A DNA stretch of 64,000 nucleotides from Alphaproteobacteria bacterium (lineage in GTDB: Bacteria > Pseudomonadota > Alphaproteobacteria > Caulobacterales > Aquidulcibacteraceae), in NCBI GenBank assembly GCA_030430715.1, contig JAUIJZ010000001.1, positions 1 to 64,000 on the forward strand. The letters run 5' to 3'. The notes beneath the pieces were generated by a model. The model saw only the letters and a program-made list of their open reading frames with translations, was not told the origin of the DNA and ran no database searches. This document shows, piece after piece, positions 19,815 through 28,243 of this stretch. Numbering within the stretch: the first letter of the stretch is position 1; each line of letters starts with the position of its first letter. Both the position numbers and the translations under genes were made by a program.

Positions 19815-20660
19815 ATGAACGCGAAGGATTGGACGGTCTGTCTGATCGAGCCCAACAGGTTCGAAGCGAAGATCATTCTTGACCTGCTGCAAAATGCTGG
19901 CGTTGACAAGGTGCGCGTCATTGAGGACGCGGCTGAAGCTTTAGAGTTGCTCGAGCTGTACAACGCAAACATTGTCTTGACCGCGTTCGACCTGGGCGGA
20001 GGGCAAGACGCTGCCGCATGGACAAAAACGTTTCGACGCAATCGCAAGCTAGCAAATCGCAAGGCTTCAATTTTTGTTACGTCAGGCGCGTTCTCTCGGG
20101 CGATGGCTGAGCAGTGCCGACATGCCGGTTGCAACGCTCTGATCGGCAAGCCGATTTCTGGGAAGGTTCTTCTCGCGACGATCAATAAGGTTCTGACCAA
20201 TCCGCGGCCGTTTATCGATGCGGAGGGCTATGTCGGCCCGTGTCGCCGCGCAGGCATTGTGACTGCTGGCGCGCCGAAAAGCCGTCGCAAGGCCGATGCG
20301 GAAAAGAAATCTGCGCCGGCAGCAACGCTGCAAAGCATTGTCGAAGCGTTGACGCTGGCTGCGGTGCAGGCTTGCGCCGACCCCAAGAAGGTCGATGCTT
20401 GTGAATCTGCGCTAAAGCCGTTGCAGGCCTATGCCGTCAATGCTGGGGATGCGCCTCTGATGCGCGCATGCGCCGCTCTCTCGCTGCTGCTATCGAACAA
20501 AAACATTCGGGCGGAAGCCGCGCGCGAAGCGCTTGAGGCTTGCGTCAACGGCATGGTGCAAATGACCTCGATGGGGTCAGATCAAGGCGATGCGCGGGAT
20601 GCCATCGCAGAATCCGTTCGCCAAGCCGTTGGCCGCGCTGCAGTGCGCCGAGCTGCTTAG
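19815..20660 (+). CDS. Response-regulator-like protein with degenerate receiver domain
   Basis: A 281-residue protein with an N-terminal CheY-like receiver fold (about 1-130) and an alanine-rich helical C-terminal region of unknown type. Receiver elements kept are the switch threonine in FVTSG and the lysine in LIGKPIS. The acidic pocket is reduced to IEPN, and at the phospho-acceptor position (NIVLTAFD) the aspartate is replaced, with an Asp two residues later. It may be a pseudo-receiver working without phosphorylation. No kinase lies nearby. The C-terminal half has no DNA-binding or enzyme motif that I recognise. Confidence 0.7.
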   Translation: MNAKDWTVCLIEPNRFEAKIILDLLQNAGVDKVRVIEDAAEALELLELYNANIVLTAFDLGGGQDAAAWTKTFRRNRKLANRKASIFVTSGAFSRAMAEQCRHAGCNALIGKPISGKVLLATINKVLTNPRPFIDAEGYVGPCRRAGIVTAGAPKSRRKADAEKKSAPAATLQSIVEALTLAAVQACADPKKVDACESALKPLQAYAVNAGDAPLMRACAALSLLLSNKNIRAEAAREALEACVNGMVQMTSMGSDQGDARDAIAESVRQAVGRAAVRRAA

Positions 20661-20792
20661 GAGCGAACTTGCAACTTTGCTTGAGGCGTAAGCTGCAAGG
20701 CCGCCATGAATCTGGCGCGGAATAGCGCCGGAGCAATTGTAGGGATTATCTATTCGCCATGCGGGGATCGCGCCTGGCGCCGAGGGCGTGCA

Positions 20793-21908
20793 GTGGCGAA
20801 CAAGCGTGTTGCCTATATTGAGACGTTGCGCGGTATCGCGTGCATATTGATCGTCTCGTGGCATGTGGTTGGTCTGGACCAAACGGACGGCCTGCGGCTG
20901 CCGATAGATCATCCGCTGCATGAATTCGGCTTTTTTCTGTTGCCGCTTCGGATGCCGCTGTTCGCATTTCTCTCGGGATTTGTGTTCAGCGCCGCTGTCT
21001 CAAATTGGGGGGATGTCGGATCCAAATTTTCGGCCAAGGCGCGCCGATTGCTATTGCCGCTCTTGTTCGCGGGTGGCCTGCACTACGTGATACGCGCGGT
21101 CGCCTATGGTGAGCCGCTGAGCGGCATCTGGCACGTCTATTTCGACTCCTATGCTCATTTTTGGTACCTGCATGCGTCATTCATACTGATGACGACCTTG
21201 CTCGTTGCGACGTATTTTTCTGGTGGACGCGAGAAGGTTGCCGCAACTCTATGTCTCGCGGCGTTCTCGTATTTTTACCTGCTTGAATGGCATCTGCAGC
21301 CTATCAATTGGTTTGCTATCACCAAGGCAGCCTATATCGGCGCGTTCTTCTACCTTGGGCAAGTCTTCAGAACGCACCAGGCGGAGCGATGGCTCGTGCA
21401 CGAAGAGACACGCCGCCGCTATACGATTGCGGCGCTGTTTGTACTTGTCGTCGTGCTTTATTATTTCCGCCAGACCGGCTCCTATGAAGAGCGGACGAGC
21501 GCTGAGCAGACATGGCAGAGTCTCGTGTTGTCCGCTGCGCTTGTAACGCTCTTGTTCACGGTCCGATGGGAGAACAAGTGGCTGGCGGCGATAGGCCCGT
21601 ACTCTTACGCCATCTTTCTCTTTCATGTGATTTTCACCGCGAGCATCCGCATGCTGGAGGTGCGCCTGTTTCCTGGCGAGTCGCCTTATCTCATGTGGGG
21701 CGTCGGTCTTGTTTTGGGTATAGCGGGCCCAATCCTAGTTCAGATGTGTTTGGACCGCGGTCCGGCTTCTCTTCGGACAATGTTCCTCGGCGTGCGTTAC
21801 GCAGCGCGAGAAAAGGAACCGATTAGGCAGTCGCTAGTGAGTGGGTGTCGAGCATGGCTTAGGAATGTCCGTGCAGTAGCTGGACGGCGCGCGGCGCAAA
21901 ATAGGTGA
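20793..21908 (+). CDS. Acyltransferase family 3 membrane protein
   Basis: An integral membrane O-acyltransferase with about ten hydrophobic helices, likely modifying an exported polysaccharide or lipid. The N-terminus carries the family hallmark YIETLRGIACILIVSWHVVG with the conserved histidine, then FLSGFVFS. I prefer the GTG at 20793 (MANKRVAYIE), preceded by GAGGG; the track ATG at 20706 adds 29 residues that look non-coding. The last 50 bases overlap hemB on the other strand, and the C-terminal tail there is basic and variable. The acceptor is unknown. Confidence 0.83.
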   Translation: MANKRVAYIETLRGIACILIVSWHVVGLDQTDGLRLPIDHPLHEFGFFLLPLRMPLFAFLSGFVFSAAVSNWGDVGSKFSAKARRLLLPLLFAGGLHYVIRAVAYGEPLSGIWHVYFDSYAHFWYLHASFILMTTLLVATYFSGGREKVAATLCLAAFSYFYLLEWHLQPINWFAITKAAYIGAFFYLGQVFRTHQAERWLVHEETRRRYTIAALFVLVVVLYYFRQTGSYEERTSAEQTWQSLVLSAALVTLLFTVRWENKWLAAIGPYSYAIFLFHVIFTASIRMLEVRLFPGESPYLMWGVGLVLGIAGPILVQMCLDRGPASLRTMFLGVRYAAREKEPIRQSLVSGCRAWLRNVRAVAGRRAAQNR

Positions 21909-22878
21909 TAATTCCATCGGCGCCAGCGCGTTTGAATGCGAGCAGCGACTCCATCACGGCGCGCTCTTCGTCGAGCCAGCCATTGGCGCCTGCGGCTTTC
22001 AGCATCGCGTATTCGCCCGAAACCTGAAAAGCATAGGTTGGAACTGCGAAGGCGTCTTTTACGCGGCGCACGATGTCGAGATAGGGCAGGCCAGGCTTCA
22101 CCATCACCATGTCGGCGCCCTCGGCGATGTCCAGGGCGACTTCGCGCAGCGATTCATCGGTGTTGGCGGAATCCATCTGATAGGTGCGCTTGTCACCGGG
22201 ATTAGCGTGCGCGCCGGAGCCAAGTTTGCCTGAGCCGATCGCCTCGCGATACGGGCCGTAGAAGGCGGAAGCGTATTTCGCCGCATAGGACATGATGAGG
22301 GTGTCCTGATGGCCTTCGCGCTCCAGAGCAGTGCGAATAGCGCCGATGCGCCCGTCCATCATGTCGGACGGCGCGACGATGTCGGCGCCGGCTTTGACTT
22401 GAATCAGGGCCTGTTCAGTTAGCACCGCTATGGTTTCGTCGTTCAGGATGCGACCATTGCCGAGCAGCCCGTCATGACCGTGATCCGTGAACGGATCGAG
22501 CGCGACGTCGACCATCAGGCCGACATTGGGCGCTGCGTCTTTCATGGCGCGCACGGCTGTACAGACGAGGCCGTTTGGATTGAGCGCTTCATTGCCGGCC
22601 GCATCTTTCTTGGCGGGGTCGATGTGCGGAAAAAGGGCGATGGCCGGAATGCCCAGATCCTGCGCGCGCTTTGCTGCTTTCGCGGCCGCGCGTACGGAAA
22701 GACGAGGCGCCTCCGGCATGGCTGCCACTGGGATTTCATCTTCCACGCCATCATGCACGACGAGCGCCCAGATAAGGTCATCGGAACTCAGTTGATGTTC
22801 GCGAGTCATGCGCCGGACCCAATCGGATTGACGCAGGCGGCGCGGACGTGCGGCGGGATAGTGAGCTGGGTTGTTCAT
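21859..22878 (-). CDS. hemB: Delta-aminolevulinic acid dehydratase (porphobilinogen synthase)
   Basis: Condenses two 5-aminolevulinate molecules to porphobilinogen, the second committed step of heme synthesis here. The two active-site lysines are visible in YAAKYASAFYGP and VMVKPGLPYLD, and the metal/substrate region includes DVALDPFTDHGHDG. The ATG at 22878 (MNNPAHYP) is preferred, giving 339 residues. It is transcribed divergently from hemA across 114 bp, so the first two pathway genes share a control region. Its 3' end overlaps the acyltransferase by 50 bp. Confidence 0.94.
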   Translation of the reverse strand: MNNPAHYPAARPRRLRQSDWVRRMTREHQLSSDDLIWALVVHDGVEDEIPVAAMPEAPRLSVRAAAKAAKRAQDLGIPAIALFPHIDPAKKDAAGNEALNPNGLVCTAVRAMKDAAPNVGLMVDVALDPFTDHGHDGLLGNGRILNDETIAVLTEQALIQVKAGADIVAPSDMMDGRIGAIRTALEREGHQDTLIMSYAAKYASAFYGPYREAIGSGKLGSGAHANPGDKRTYQMDSANTDESLREVALDIAEGADMVMVKPGLPYLDIVRRVKDAFAVPTYAFQVSGEYAMLKAAGANGWLDEERAVMESLLAFKRAGADGIITYFAPRAVQLLHGHS

Positions 22879-22913
22879 GCGACTCGTTCGCAAATTCCTG
22901 CGACAAATTTTGC

Positions 22914-22925
22914 TGACAGCGGTCA
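22914..22925. promoter_or_regulatory. FNR/FixK-like dyad between hemB and hemA
   Basis: TGAC-AGCG-GTCA is a perfect four-base inverted repeat with a four-base spacer. With one flanking base each side it matches 7 of 10 fixed positions of the FNR/FixK consensus TTGAT-N4-ATCAA. It is centred about 43 bases before the start predicted from the hemA -10 element, near the class II activator position. Oxygen control of hemA/hemB by FNR-type regulators is known in some alphaproteobacteria; its use here is inferred. Confidence 0.45.
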
Positions 22926-22926
22926 A

Positions 22927-22956
22927 TTACCGTGCCGCACTGAATTATTATATACT
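22927..22956 (+). promoter_or_regulatory. Candidate hemA promoter with weak -35
   Basis: The -10 element TATACT (22951-22956) is good; the -35 TTACCG with an 18-base spacer is poor. This pattern suits an activator-dependent promoter and agrees with the adjacent FNR-like dyad. Transcription would start near 22963, about 30 bases before the GTG start codon. Confidence 0.4.
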
Positions 22957-22992
22957 GACTACGCCCGCCATGGGGCGTGTTAAGGGAACGCC

Positions 22993-24216
22993 GTGAGAGA
23001 CGCCGACAAAGAAGTGTTCGAGAGCGCTGTGGCGTCGATCCGCGACGAAGGTCGTTATCGCGTATTCGCCGATATCATGCGCGAGCGTGGCCGCTTTCCC
23101 CATGCGCGCTTGCGGCTTGAAGATGGCGTGTATCGCGACATCGTCGTCTGGTGCTCCAACGATTATCTGGGGCAGGGGCAAAGCCCCGAAGTTCTCGACG
23201 CGGCTCATGCGGCGCTTGATGAAGTGGGCGCCGGCGCCGGCGGCACGCGCAACATTTCAGGCACCACGAGCTATCACGTCGATCTGGAGCAGGAACTCGC
23301 CCAGCTGCATGGCAAGGAATCGGCGCTGCTGTTTACCTCAGGCTATGTGTCGAATGACGCGACGCTGTCGACGCTTGCAAAGCTGTTTCCCGATCTTTGG
23401 ATTTTCTCTGACGCGCAGAACCACGCTTCAATGATCGAAGGCATCAAGCGCGCCAAGTGCGAGAAGCGCATCTTCCGCCATAACGATGTTCAGCACTTGG
23501 AAGCGTTGATCAATGAAGCGCCTGCTCATGCGCCCAAGCTGATCGCGTTCGAGAGTGTTTATTCAATGGATGGCGATACCGCGCCGATCGAGCAGATTTG
23601 CGACCTGGCTGAAGCTTACGGAGCGATGACATATCTGGATGAAGTCCATGGCGTGGGCCTTTACGGGCCGACCGGCGCCGGCGTCGCTGAGCGCGATGGG
23701 GTGATGCACCGGGTCGATTTCATTGAGGGCACGCTGGCCAAGGCGTTTGGCACGATGGGTGGCTATGTCACCGGTCCAGCCGCGGCGATGGATGCCATTC
23801 GCTCAACCGCTTCGGGCTTCATTTTCACCACGTCGCTGGCGCCATCGATCGCGGCTGCTGCGTTGGAAAGCGTGCGGATGGTGCGAGAATGCCCGCACCT
23901 GCGCGACCGTTTGCAAGAACGCACCGAACGCTTGAAGGCGCTACTCGCCGAGGCAGGCATTCCTGTCATGTCGGAATCGACTACGCATATCGTGCCGGTG
24001 CTGGTGGGCGATGCGGCGCGTTGTAAAAAGATTTCCGACATTCTGCTCTATGAGCACGGCATCTATGTGCAGCCGATCAATTATCCCACCGTGCCTGTGG
24101 GCACAGAACGCTTGCGCATCACGCCAAGCCCGTTCCACGATGACGAATTGATGGATCGGCTCGTGGAAGTGATGAAAGCGGTCTGGGCCAAGTGCCCGGT
24201 TCATCTGACGGCATAA
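22993..24216 (+). CDS. hemA: 5-aminolevulinate synthase
   Basis: PLP enzyme that condenses glycine and succinyl-CoA to 5-aminolevulinate, the C4 (Shemin) route that marks alphaproteobacteria. The 407-residue protein has the glycine-rich [12 protein letters not shown] loop, the cofactor aspartate in [12 protein letters not shown], and the PLP lysine in [13 protein letters not shown]. It starts at GTG ([10 protein letters not shown]) behind AAGGGAA. It is divergent from hemB. The substrate glycine is also the product of glyA, about 900 bases downstream. Confidence 0.95.
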   Translation: MRDADKEVFESAVASIRDEGRYRVFADIMRERGRFPHARLRLEDGVYRDIVVWCSNDYLGQGQSPEVLDAAHAALDEVGAGAGGTRNISGTTSYHVDLEQELAQLHGKESALLFTSGYVSNDATLSTLAKLFPDLWIFSDAQNHASMIEGIKRAKCEKRIFRHNDVQHLEALINEAPAHAPKLIAFESVYSMDGDTAPIEQICDLAEAYGAMTYLDEVHGVGLYGPTGAGVAERDGVMHRVDFIEGTLAKAFGTMGGYVTGPAAAMDAIRSTASGFIFTTSLAPSIAAAALESVRMVRECPHLRDRLQERTERLKALLAEAGIPVMSESTTHIVPVLVGDAARCKKISDILLYEHGIYVQPINYPTVPVGTERLRITPSPFHDDELMDRLVEVMKAVWAKCPVHLTA

Positions 24217-24220
24217 TCCT

Positions 24221-24442
24221 GTGAGCCGGCCGGATCAGCCAGGCGAAGTCATTTTCGAGATCACGCGCATTGGCGACGTCCAACGCATTGCTGCAATTCA
24301 TGTCGAGAGCGGCGTGGAGGTAGTAGTGCAGGCGCCGGCTGGGGCTGCGTTGGCGGATGTACGAGCGCTCGCACTAAGAAAACTTGAGCGGGCGTTGCGT
24401 GCTGCTCCGTCGCCGCCGCTGCGTCCCGGCAAGCTGGTTTAG
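24221..24442 (+). CDS. Small conserved protein, DUF6898-like
   Basis: A 73-residue protein starting at GTG four bases after the hemA stop, so probably co-transcribed. The core EVIFEITRIGDVQRIAAIHVESGVEVVV has the pattern I associate with the small alphaproteobacterial DUF6898 family; this is from memory and unverified. It looks like a small beta-rich domain followed by a helix (LRKLERAL). Function unknown. Its stop overlaps the convergent mucR-like gene by four bases (TTAG). Confidence 0.6.
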   Translation: MSRPDQPGEVIFEITRIGDVQRIAAIHVESGVEVVVQAPAGAALADVRALALRKLERALRAAPSPPLRPGKLV

Positions 24443-24870
24443 TCTTTCCGGCGGACGCCTTTGCCAAGTCCGATGCGCTTGGCGAACTCAGAGCGCCGCG
24501 CGGCATAGGCGGGCGCCACCATGGGATAATCGGCCGGAAGCCCCCAGCGTTTGCGATATTCGTCAGGCGAGAGGCTGTAAGTGGAGCGCAAATAGCGCTT
24601 AAGCATTTTCAGCTTCTTGCCGTCCTCAAGGCACACCAAGTAATCGTTGTGGATAGATTTATTGATCGGGACGGCAGGTTTCGGCTTTTCAGCAAACTTG
24701 TCTCCAGCGCCGTCAGACAAAACCGCAATGGTTTGGTGAACGCTGCGAATGAGTTCGGTTAACTCATCGCTGGATACTTTGTTGTTCCTAACGAAAGACG
24801 CAACAATATTGGTCGTCATGCGCAATGCTGCGCCGTTTGGGTGACCTTCTTGCTCATCTTCATCGTGCAT
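24439..24870 (-). CDS. MucR/Ros family transcriptional regulator, zinc ligands lost
   Basis: A 143-residue regulator of the Ros/MucR family, which in relatives controls cell cycle, exopolysaccharide and virulence genes by binding AT-rich promoters. Recognised by VCLEDGKKLKMLKRYL and the strongly conserved SPDEYRKRWGLPADYPMVAPAYA tract. Ros coordinates zinc with two Cys and two His. Here only the first Cys remains: the second is Asp and the histidine positions read Y, T and Y in KRYLRSTY. It may fold without zinc, as reported for some family members. The AT-rich region upstream could be an autoregulatory target. Confidence 0.88.
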   Translation of the reverse strand: MHDEDEQEGHPNGAALRMTTNIVASFVRNNKVSSDELTELIRSVHQTIAVLSDGAGDKFAEKPKPAVPINKSIHNDYLVCLEDGKKLKMLKRYLRSTYSLSPDEYRKRWGLPADYPMVAPAYAARRSEFAKRIGLGKGVRRKD

Positions 24871-25087
24871 TACAAAGCTGATTTCTAACTTTATACAGCG
24901 TTTAAGCCAACTTAGTTAGCCCATTACCGGCAGAATTTGCAACTATTACTATCCATTCAGGTCCTATTTGTTGCAGTTACATAGTTAAGGGTAAGATTGC
25001 GAATGAGTCGCGTGACCCTTTGCTTGCCGCATAGGCGCGAAGTGTGATTTACGCTCCATCCGCTTCTTTGGATCTCAAGAGGGTATC
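24871..25087. other. AT-rich divergent intergenic region between mucR-like gene and glyA
   Basis: 217 bases noticeably richer in A and T than the surroundings, with many TpA steps (for example ACTTAGTTAG and TACATAGTTAAGG). MucR proteins prefer such DNA, so self-regulation is plausible. I could not identify a convincing -35/-10 pair or a riboswitch. An AAGAGGG ribosome binding site sits just before the glyA ATG. Confidence 0.4.
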
Positions 25088-26386
25088 ATGACCCAGGCAG
25101 CCGGACGTGCAGGTGAGCGCGACCGCTTTTTCGAAGCTCCCCTTGCGCGAGCGGATTCCGATATCGCTGATGCGGTCGCGGCTGAGTTGCGCCGGCAACA
25201 ACGGCAGGTGGAGCTTATAGCCTCGGAAAACATCGTGTCACGCGCCGTGCTTGAGGCGCAGGGATCGGTGCTTACGAACAAGTATGCCGAAGGCTATCCC
25301 GGCCGCCGCTACTATGGCGGTTGTGAATATGTCGACGAGGTCGAGCGGCTCGCGCTCGAGCGCGCTAAGCGCCTCTTCGATTGCAAATACGCGAACGTGC
25401 AGCCGCACTCCGGCGCCAATGCGAACCAGGCAGTGTTTTTCGCGCTACTGCAGCCCGGCGACACTTTCCTCGGCATGGACCTCGCCTGTGGCGGACACCT
25501 GACGCACGGCCACCCGATGAATTATTCGGGCAAATGGTTCAAACCGGTCGCCTATGGCGTGCGTCAAGACGATCATCTCATTGACATGGACGAGGTGGCG
25601 GAGATTGCGCGCCGCGAAAAGCCGAAGCTGATCGTAGCCGGCGCATCGGCCTATTCGCGCGTGATCGACTTCAAGCGCTTCCGCGAAATCGCTGATGAAG
25701 TTGGCGCTTATCTCATGGTGGATATGGCGCACTATGCTGGCTTGATCGCGGCGGGCGTATATCCCTCGCCATTGCCGCATGCCCATGTGGTCACGACGAC
25801 AACTCACAAAACGTTGCGTGGGCCACGTGGCGGCATGATCCTTTCGAATGATGAGGATCTCGGCAAAAAAATAAATTCATCGGTGTTTCCCGGCCTGCAG
25901 GGCGGCCCGCTGATGCATGTGATCGCCGCCAAAGCGGTCAGCTTCGGTGAAGCGCTGCAACCTGAGTTCAAGCTCTACGCTCAGCGCATGCTGGAAAATT
26001 CGCGCGCCCTGGCGGGCAGGCTCGTCGAGAACGGCCTGGCGGTTGTCTCTGGCGACACGGACAGCCACCTCATGCTGGTTGACCTGCGGCCCAAGCGCGT
26101 AACCGGAAAAGTTGCCGAGCAAACCCTCGAACGCGCGCTGATCACCTGCAACAAAAACGGGATTCCATTCGATCCGGAAAAGGCGATGGTGACGTCGGGT
26201 ATCCGCTTGGGCTCCCCCGCGTGCACGACACGCGGCTTCGGCCCGGCCGAATTCCGGCTTATCGCGGACCTGATCTGCGAAGTGTTGGACGCTCAGGCGG
26301 GCTCAAATGGCGACACTTCCGCTGTCGAAGCGGCTGTGGCTGCGAAGGTTGAGCAACTCACGGCGCGTTTTCCCATCTATTCTTAG
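25088..26386 (+). CDS. glyA: Serine hydroxymethyltransferase
   Basis: PLP enzyme interconverting serine and glycine with tetrahydrofolate as one-carbon carrier. The 432-residue protein has [17 protein letters not shown], the [15 protein letters not shown] segment, the [11 protein letters not shown] block and the PLP lysine in [16 protein letters not shown]. Length and motifs are standard. The glyA-nrdR-rib order is typical of alphaproteobacteria. It supplies glycine for the nearby 5-aminolevulinate synthase and one-carbon units for nucleotide synthesis. Confidence 0.97.
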   Translation: MTQAAGRAGERDRFFEAPLARADSDIADAVAAELRRQQRQVELIASENIVSRAVLEAQGSVLTNKYAEGYPGRRYYGGCEYVDEVERLALERAKRLFDCKYANVQPHSGANANQAVFFALLQPGDTFLGMDLACGGHLTHGHPMNYSGKWFKPVAYGVRQDDHLIDMDEVAEIARREKPKLIVAGASAYSRVIDFKRFREIADEVGAYLMVDMAHYAGLIAAGVYPSPLPHAHVVTTTTHKTLRGPRGGMILSNDEDLGKKINSSVFPGLQGGPLMHVIAAKAVSFGEALQPEFKLYAQRMLENSRALAGRLVENGLAVVSGDTDSHLMLVDLRPKRVTGKVAEQTLERALITCNKNGIPFDPEKAMVTSGIRLGSPACTTRGFGPAEFRLIADLICEVLDAQAGSNGDTSAVEAAVAAKVEQLTARFPIYS

Positions 26387-26426
26387 GTGCGTCGCGAGGT
26401 GATTCGGGCGGCGCGGAGTTTCGTTC

Positions 26427-26894
26427 ATGCGCTGCCCTTTCTGCCAAAACGAAGACACCCAAGTTAAGGACAGCCGTCCGACCGAGGACGGCGCAGCGAT
26501 CCGCCGCCGACGCCAGTGTGACAAGTGCGGCTCACGTTTCACAACCTTTGAACGCGTGCAATTGCGTGAGTTGGTAGTGCTCAAGCGTTCGGGCAGGCGC
26601 GTGCCGTTCGATCGCGACAAGCTTGCGCGCTCCCTTTCGATCGCGTTGCGCAAACGTCCAATCGAGCAGGATCAGATTGAGCAAATGATTTCCGGCATCG
26701 TCCGCAAGCTGGAGAGCCAGGGTGAAAGCGAAGTGCCATCCGAAACCATAGGTGAGATGGTGATGGACGCGCTTGGGCATCTCGATCCGGTTGGCTACGT
26801 CCGCTACGCCTCCGTATATCGCGATTTCCGCGAAACCAGCGATTTTGCCGACTTCATCGAAGAAGCCGGCAAGGTCAAAGGTGGAAAAAAGTAG
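26427..26894 (+). CDS. nrdR: Transcriptional repressor NrdR
   Basis: A 155-residue regulator of ribonucleotide reductase genes. The N-terminal zinc ribbon has its four cysteines (CPFC and CDKC), followed by [12 protein letters not shown] and an ATP-cone domain ([16 protein letters not shown]) that senses ATP/dATP. Length is normal. It lies between glyA and the riboflavin genes. I do not see an obvious NrdR box in the window, but its targets would lie elsewhere. Confidence 0.96.
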   Translation: MRCPFCQNEDTQVKDSRPTEDGAAIRRRRQCDKCGSRFTTFERVQLRELVVLKRSGRRVPFDRDKLARSLSIALRKRPIEQDQIEQMISGIVRKLESQGESEVPSETIGEMVMDALGHLDPVGYVRYASVYRDFRETSDFADFIEEAGKVKGGKK

Positions 26895-26958
26895 CCTCGT
26901 TTTGCGTTTAGGGCGTTCCGGCTAGACCGCGTTGCCGTGTGAGCGCGATAATGCCTCT

Positions 26959-27621
26959 ATGAGCCGTCCTTTCGTCATTCTGAAGCTTGCTACGTCGCTC
27001 GACGGGCGGATTGCGACGGCGTCGGGTGAAAGCCGCTGGATCACAAGTGCGGCGGCGCGCGCGGAAGTGCAGCGCATGCGGGCCGAAGCGGATGCTGTGA
27101 TGATCGGCGCTGGTACGGCGCGTGCGGATGACCCCGAATTGCTGGCGCGGACCGATCCGGCTCCGCGACGCCAACCGTTGCGCGTGGTGCTGGATACTGA
27201 GCTTGGCTTACAGGCGAAAGGCAGGCTGTTTGCCAGTTTGGAGGCTGGGCCAGTGCTGGTGGTGGGCGGCGAAGGCGCGGCGGAAGACAGCCGTGTCCGC
27301 TTGGAGGCTGCGGGAGCGCGTGTGAAATTGGCGCGGCGCGGAGCCGGCGGCGTCGATATCGCATCCGCTTTGGCTGTGCTGGAGGGCGAAGGCGTCACGC
27401 GCGTTCTGGTCGAAGGCGGCGGAATGCTCGCGGCAAGCCTAATTCAGGCGAGCGCGGTGGACCGCATCGAATGGTTCCGGGCGCCGCTCGCACTGGGCGC
27501 CGAGGGGCGGGCCGGCATTGGCGCTCTGGCGCTGGCACGGCTTGGCGATGCGCCAGCCTTTAAGCGCGTTGCAGTGCGTGAGCTTGGCCCCGATCTATGG
27601 GAAAGCTACGAGCGCGCCTGA
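26959..27621 (+). CDS. ribD: RibD reductase domain only (5-amino-6-(5-phosphoribosylamino)uracil reductase)
   Basis: Encodes only the C-terminal reductase half of RibD, about 220 residues instead of the usual 360 or so. The reductase signature is clear: LKLATSLDGRIATASGESRWIT, VMIGAGTARADDP and the C-terminal LVEGGGMLAASLI. The N-terminal cytidine-deaminase-like domain with its zinc motifs (HAE and PCxxxGxxxPC) is absent; only 64 bases separate this start from nrdR. The start at 26959 (MSRPFVILK) fits the domain boundary. The deaminase step must be supplied from elsewhere. It begins the rib cluster. Confidence 0.85.
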   Translation: MSRPFVILKLATSLDGRIATASGESRWITSAAARAEVQRMRAEADAVMIGAGTARADDPELLARTDPAPRRQPLRVVLDTELGLQAKGRLFASLEAGPVLVVGGEGAAEDSRVRLEAAGARVKLARRGAGGVDIASALAVLEGEGVTRVLVEGGGMLAASLIQASAVDRIEWFRAPLALGAEGRAGIGALALARLGDAPAFKRVAVRELGPDLWESYERA

Positions 27622-27631
27622 CGGAGTGCGG

Positions 27632-28243
27632 ATGTTTACTGGAATTATCACGGCATTGGGTGAGGTGACGGCTGTCGAGGCGCAGCCAGGTTTGACGCGT
27701 CTGACCGTCGCCAGCCCTTACGCGGCGGAGGGCGTCGATATTGGCGCGAGCATCGCCCACGACGGGTGTTGTCTCACCGTGGTCGAGAAAGCGCAGTGCG
27801 GCGCGGGCATGAGCCATGTCGTAGAGGCAGCCGCTGAAACGCTAGCGTTGACGACAATCGGCGCGCTGAAAGCGGGCGGCCAGGTGAATCTTGAGCGCTC
27901 GCTTCGTCTGGGCGACGAACTGGGCGGGCACATGGTGCAGGGCCATGTTGATGGTCTTGGTGATGTGCTGTCGGTGCGTCAGGAGGGCGAGGGATGGCGG
28001 ATCAAGATCCGGCCGCCCAAAAGCATCGCGTCGCTGATCGCGCCCAAGGGGTCGATTGCGGTGAGCGGCGTGTCGCTGACGGTTAATGAAGTCGATGAAG
28101 AAGGCTTCGGGGTGCTGATCATTCCGCACACCTGGTCAGTAACAACTTTGTCTCAGTTGAAGGCGGGGGATAAAGTGAACCTTGAGGCCGATATGATGGC
28201 GCGCTATGCGGCGCGCCTTCTTGCGGCGCGGAGTGGAAACTGA
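27632..28243 (+). CDS. ribE: Riboflavin synthase alpha subunit
   Basis: Dismutates two 6,7-dimethyl-8-ribityllumazine molecules to riboflavin. About 203 residues made of two similar lumazine-binding barrels. It starts with the invariant MFTGII at 27632; the earlier track start (27518) is within ribD. The first barrel has DGCCLTVVE and the second GHMVQGHVDG and VSGVSLTVNEV. It overlaps the ribBA start by one base (TGATG), suggesting coupling. Confidence 0.95.
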   Translation: MFTGIITALGEVTAVEAQPGLTRLTVASPYAAEGVDIGASIAHDGCCLTVVEKAQCGAGMSHVVEAAAETLALTTIGALKAGGQVNLERSLRLGDELGGHMVQGHVDGLGDVLSVRQEGEGWRIKIRPPKSIASLIAPKGSIAVSGVSLTVNEVDEEGFGVLIIPHTWSVTTLSQLKAGDKVNLEADMMARYAARLLAARSGN

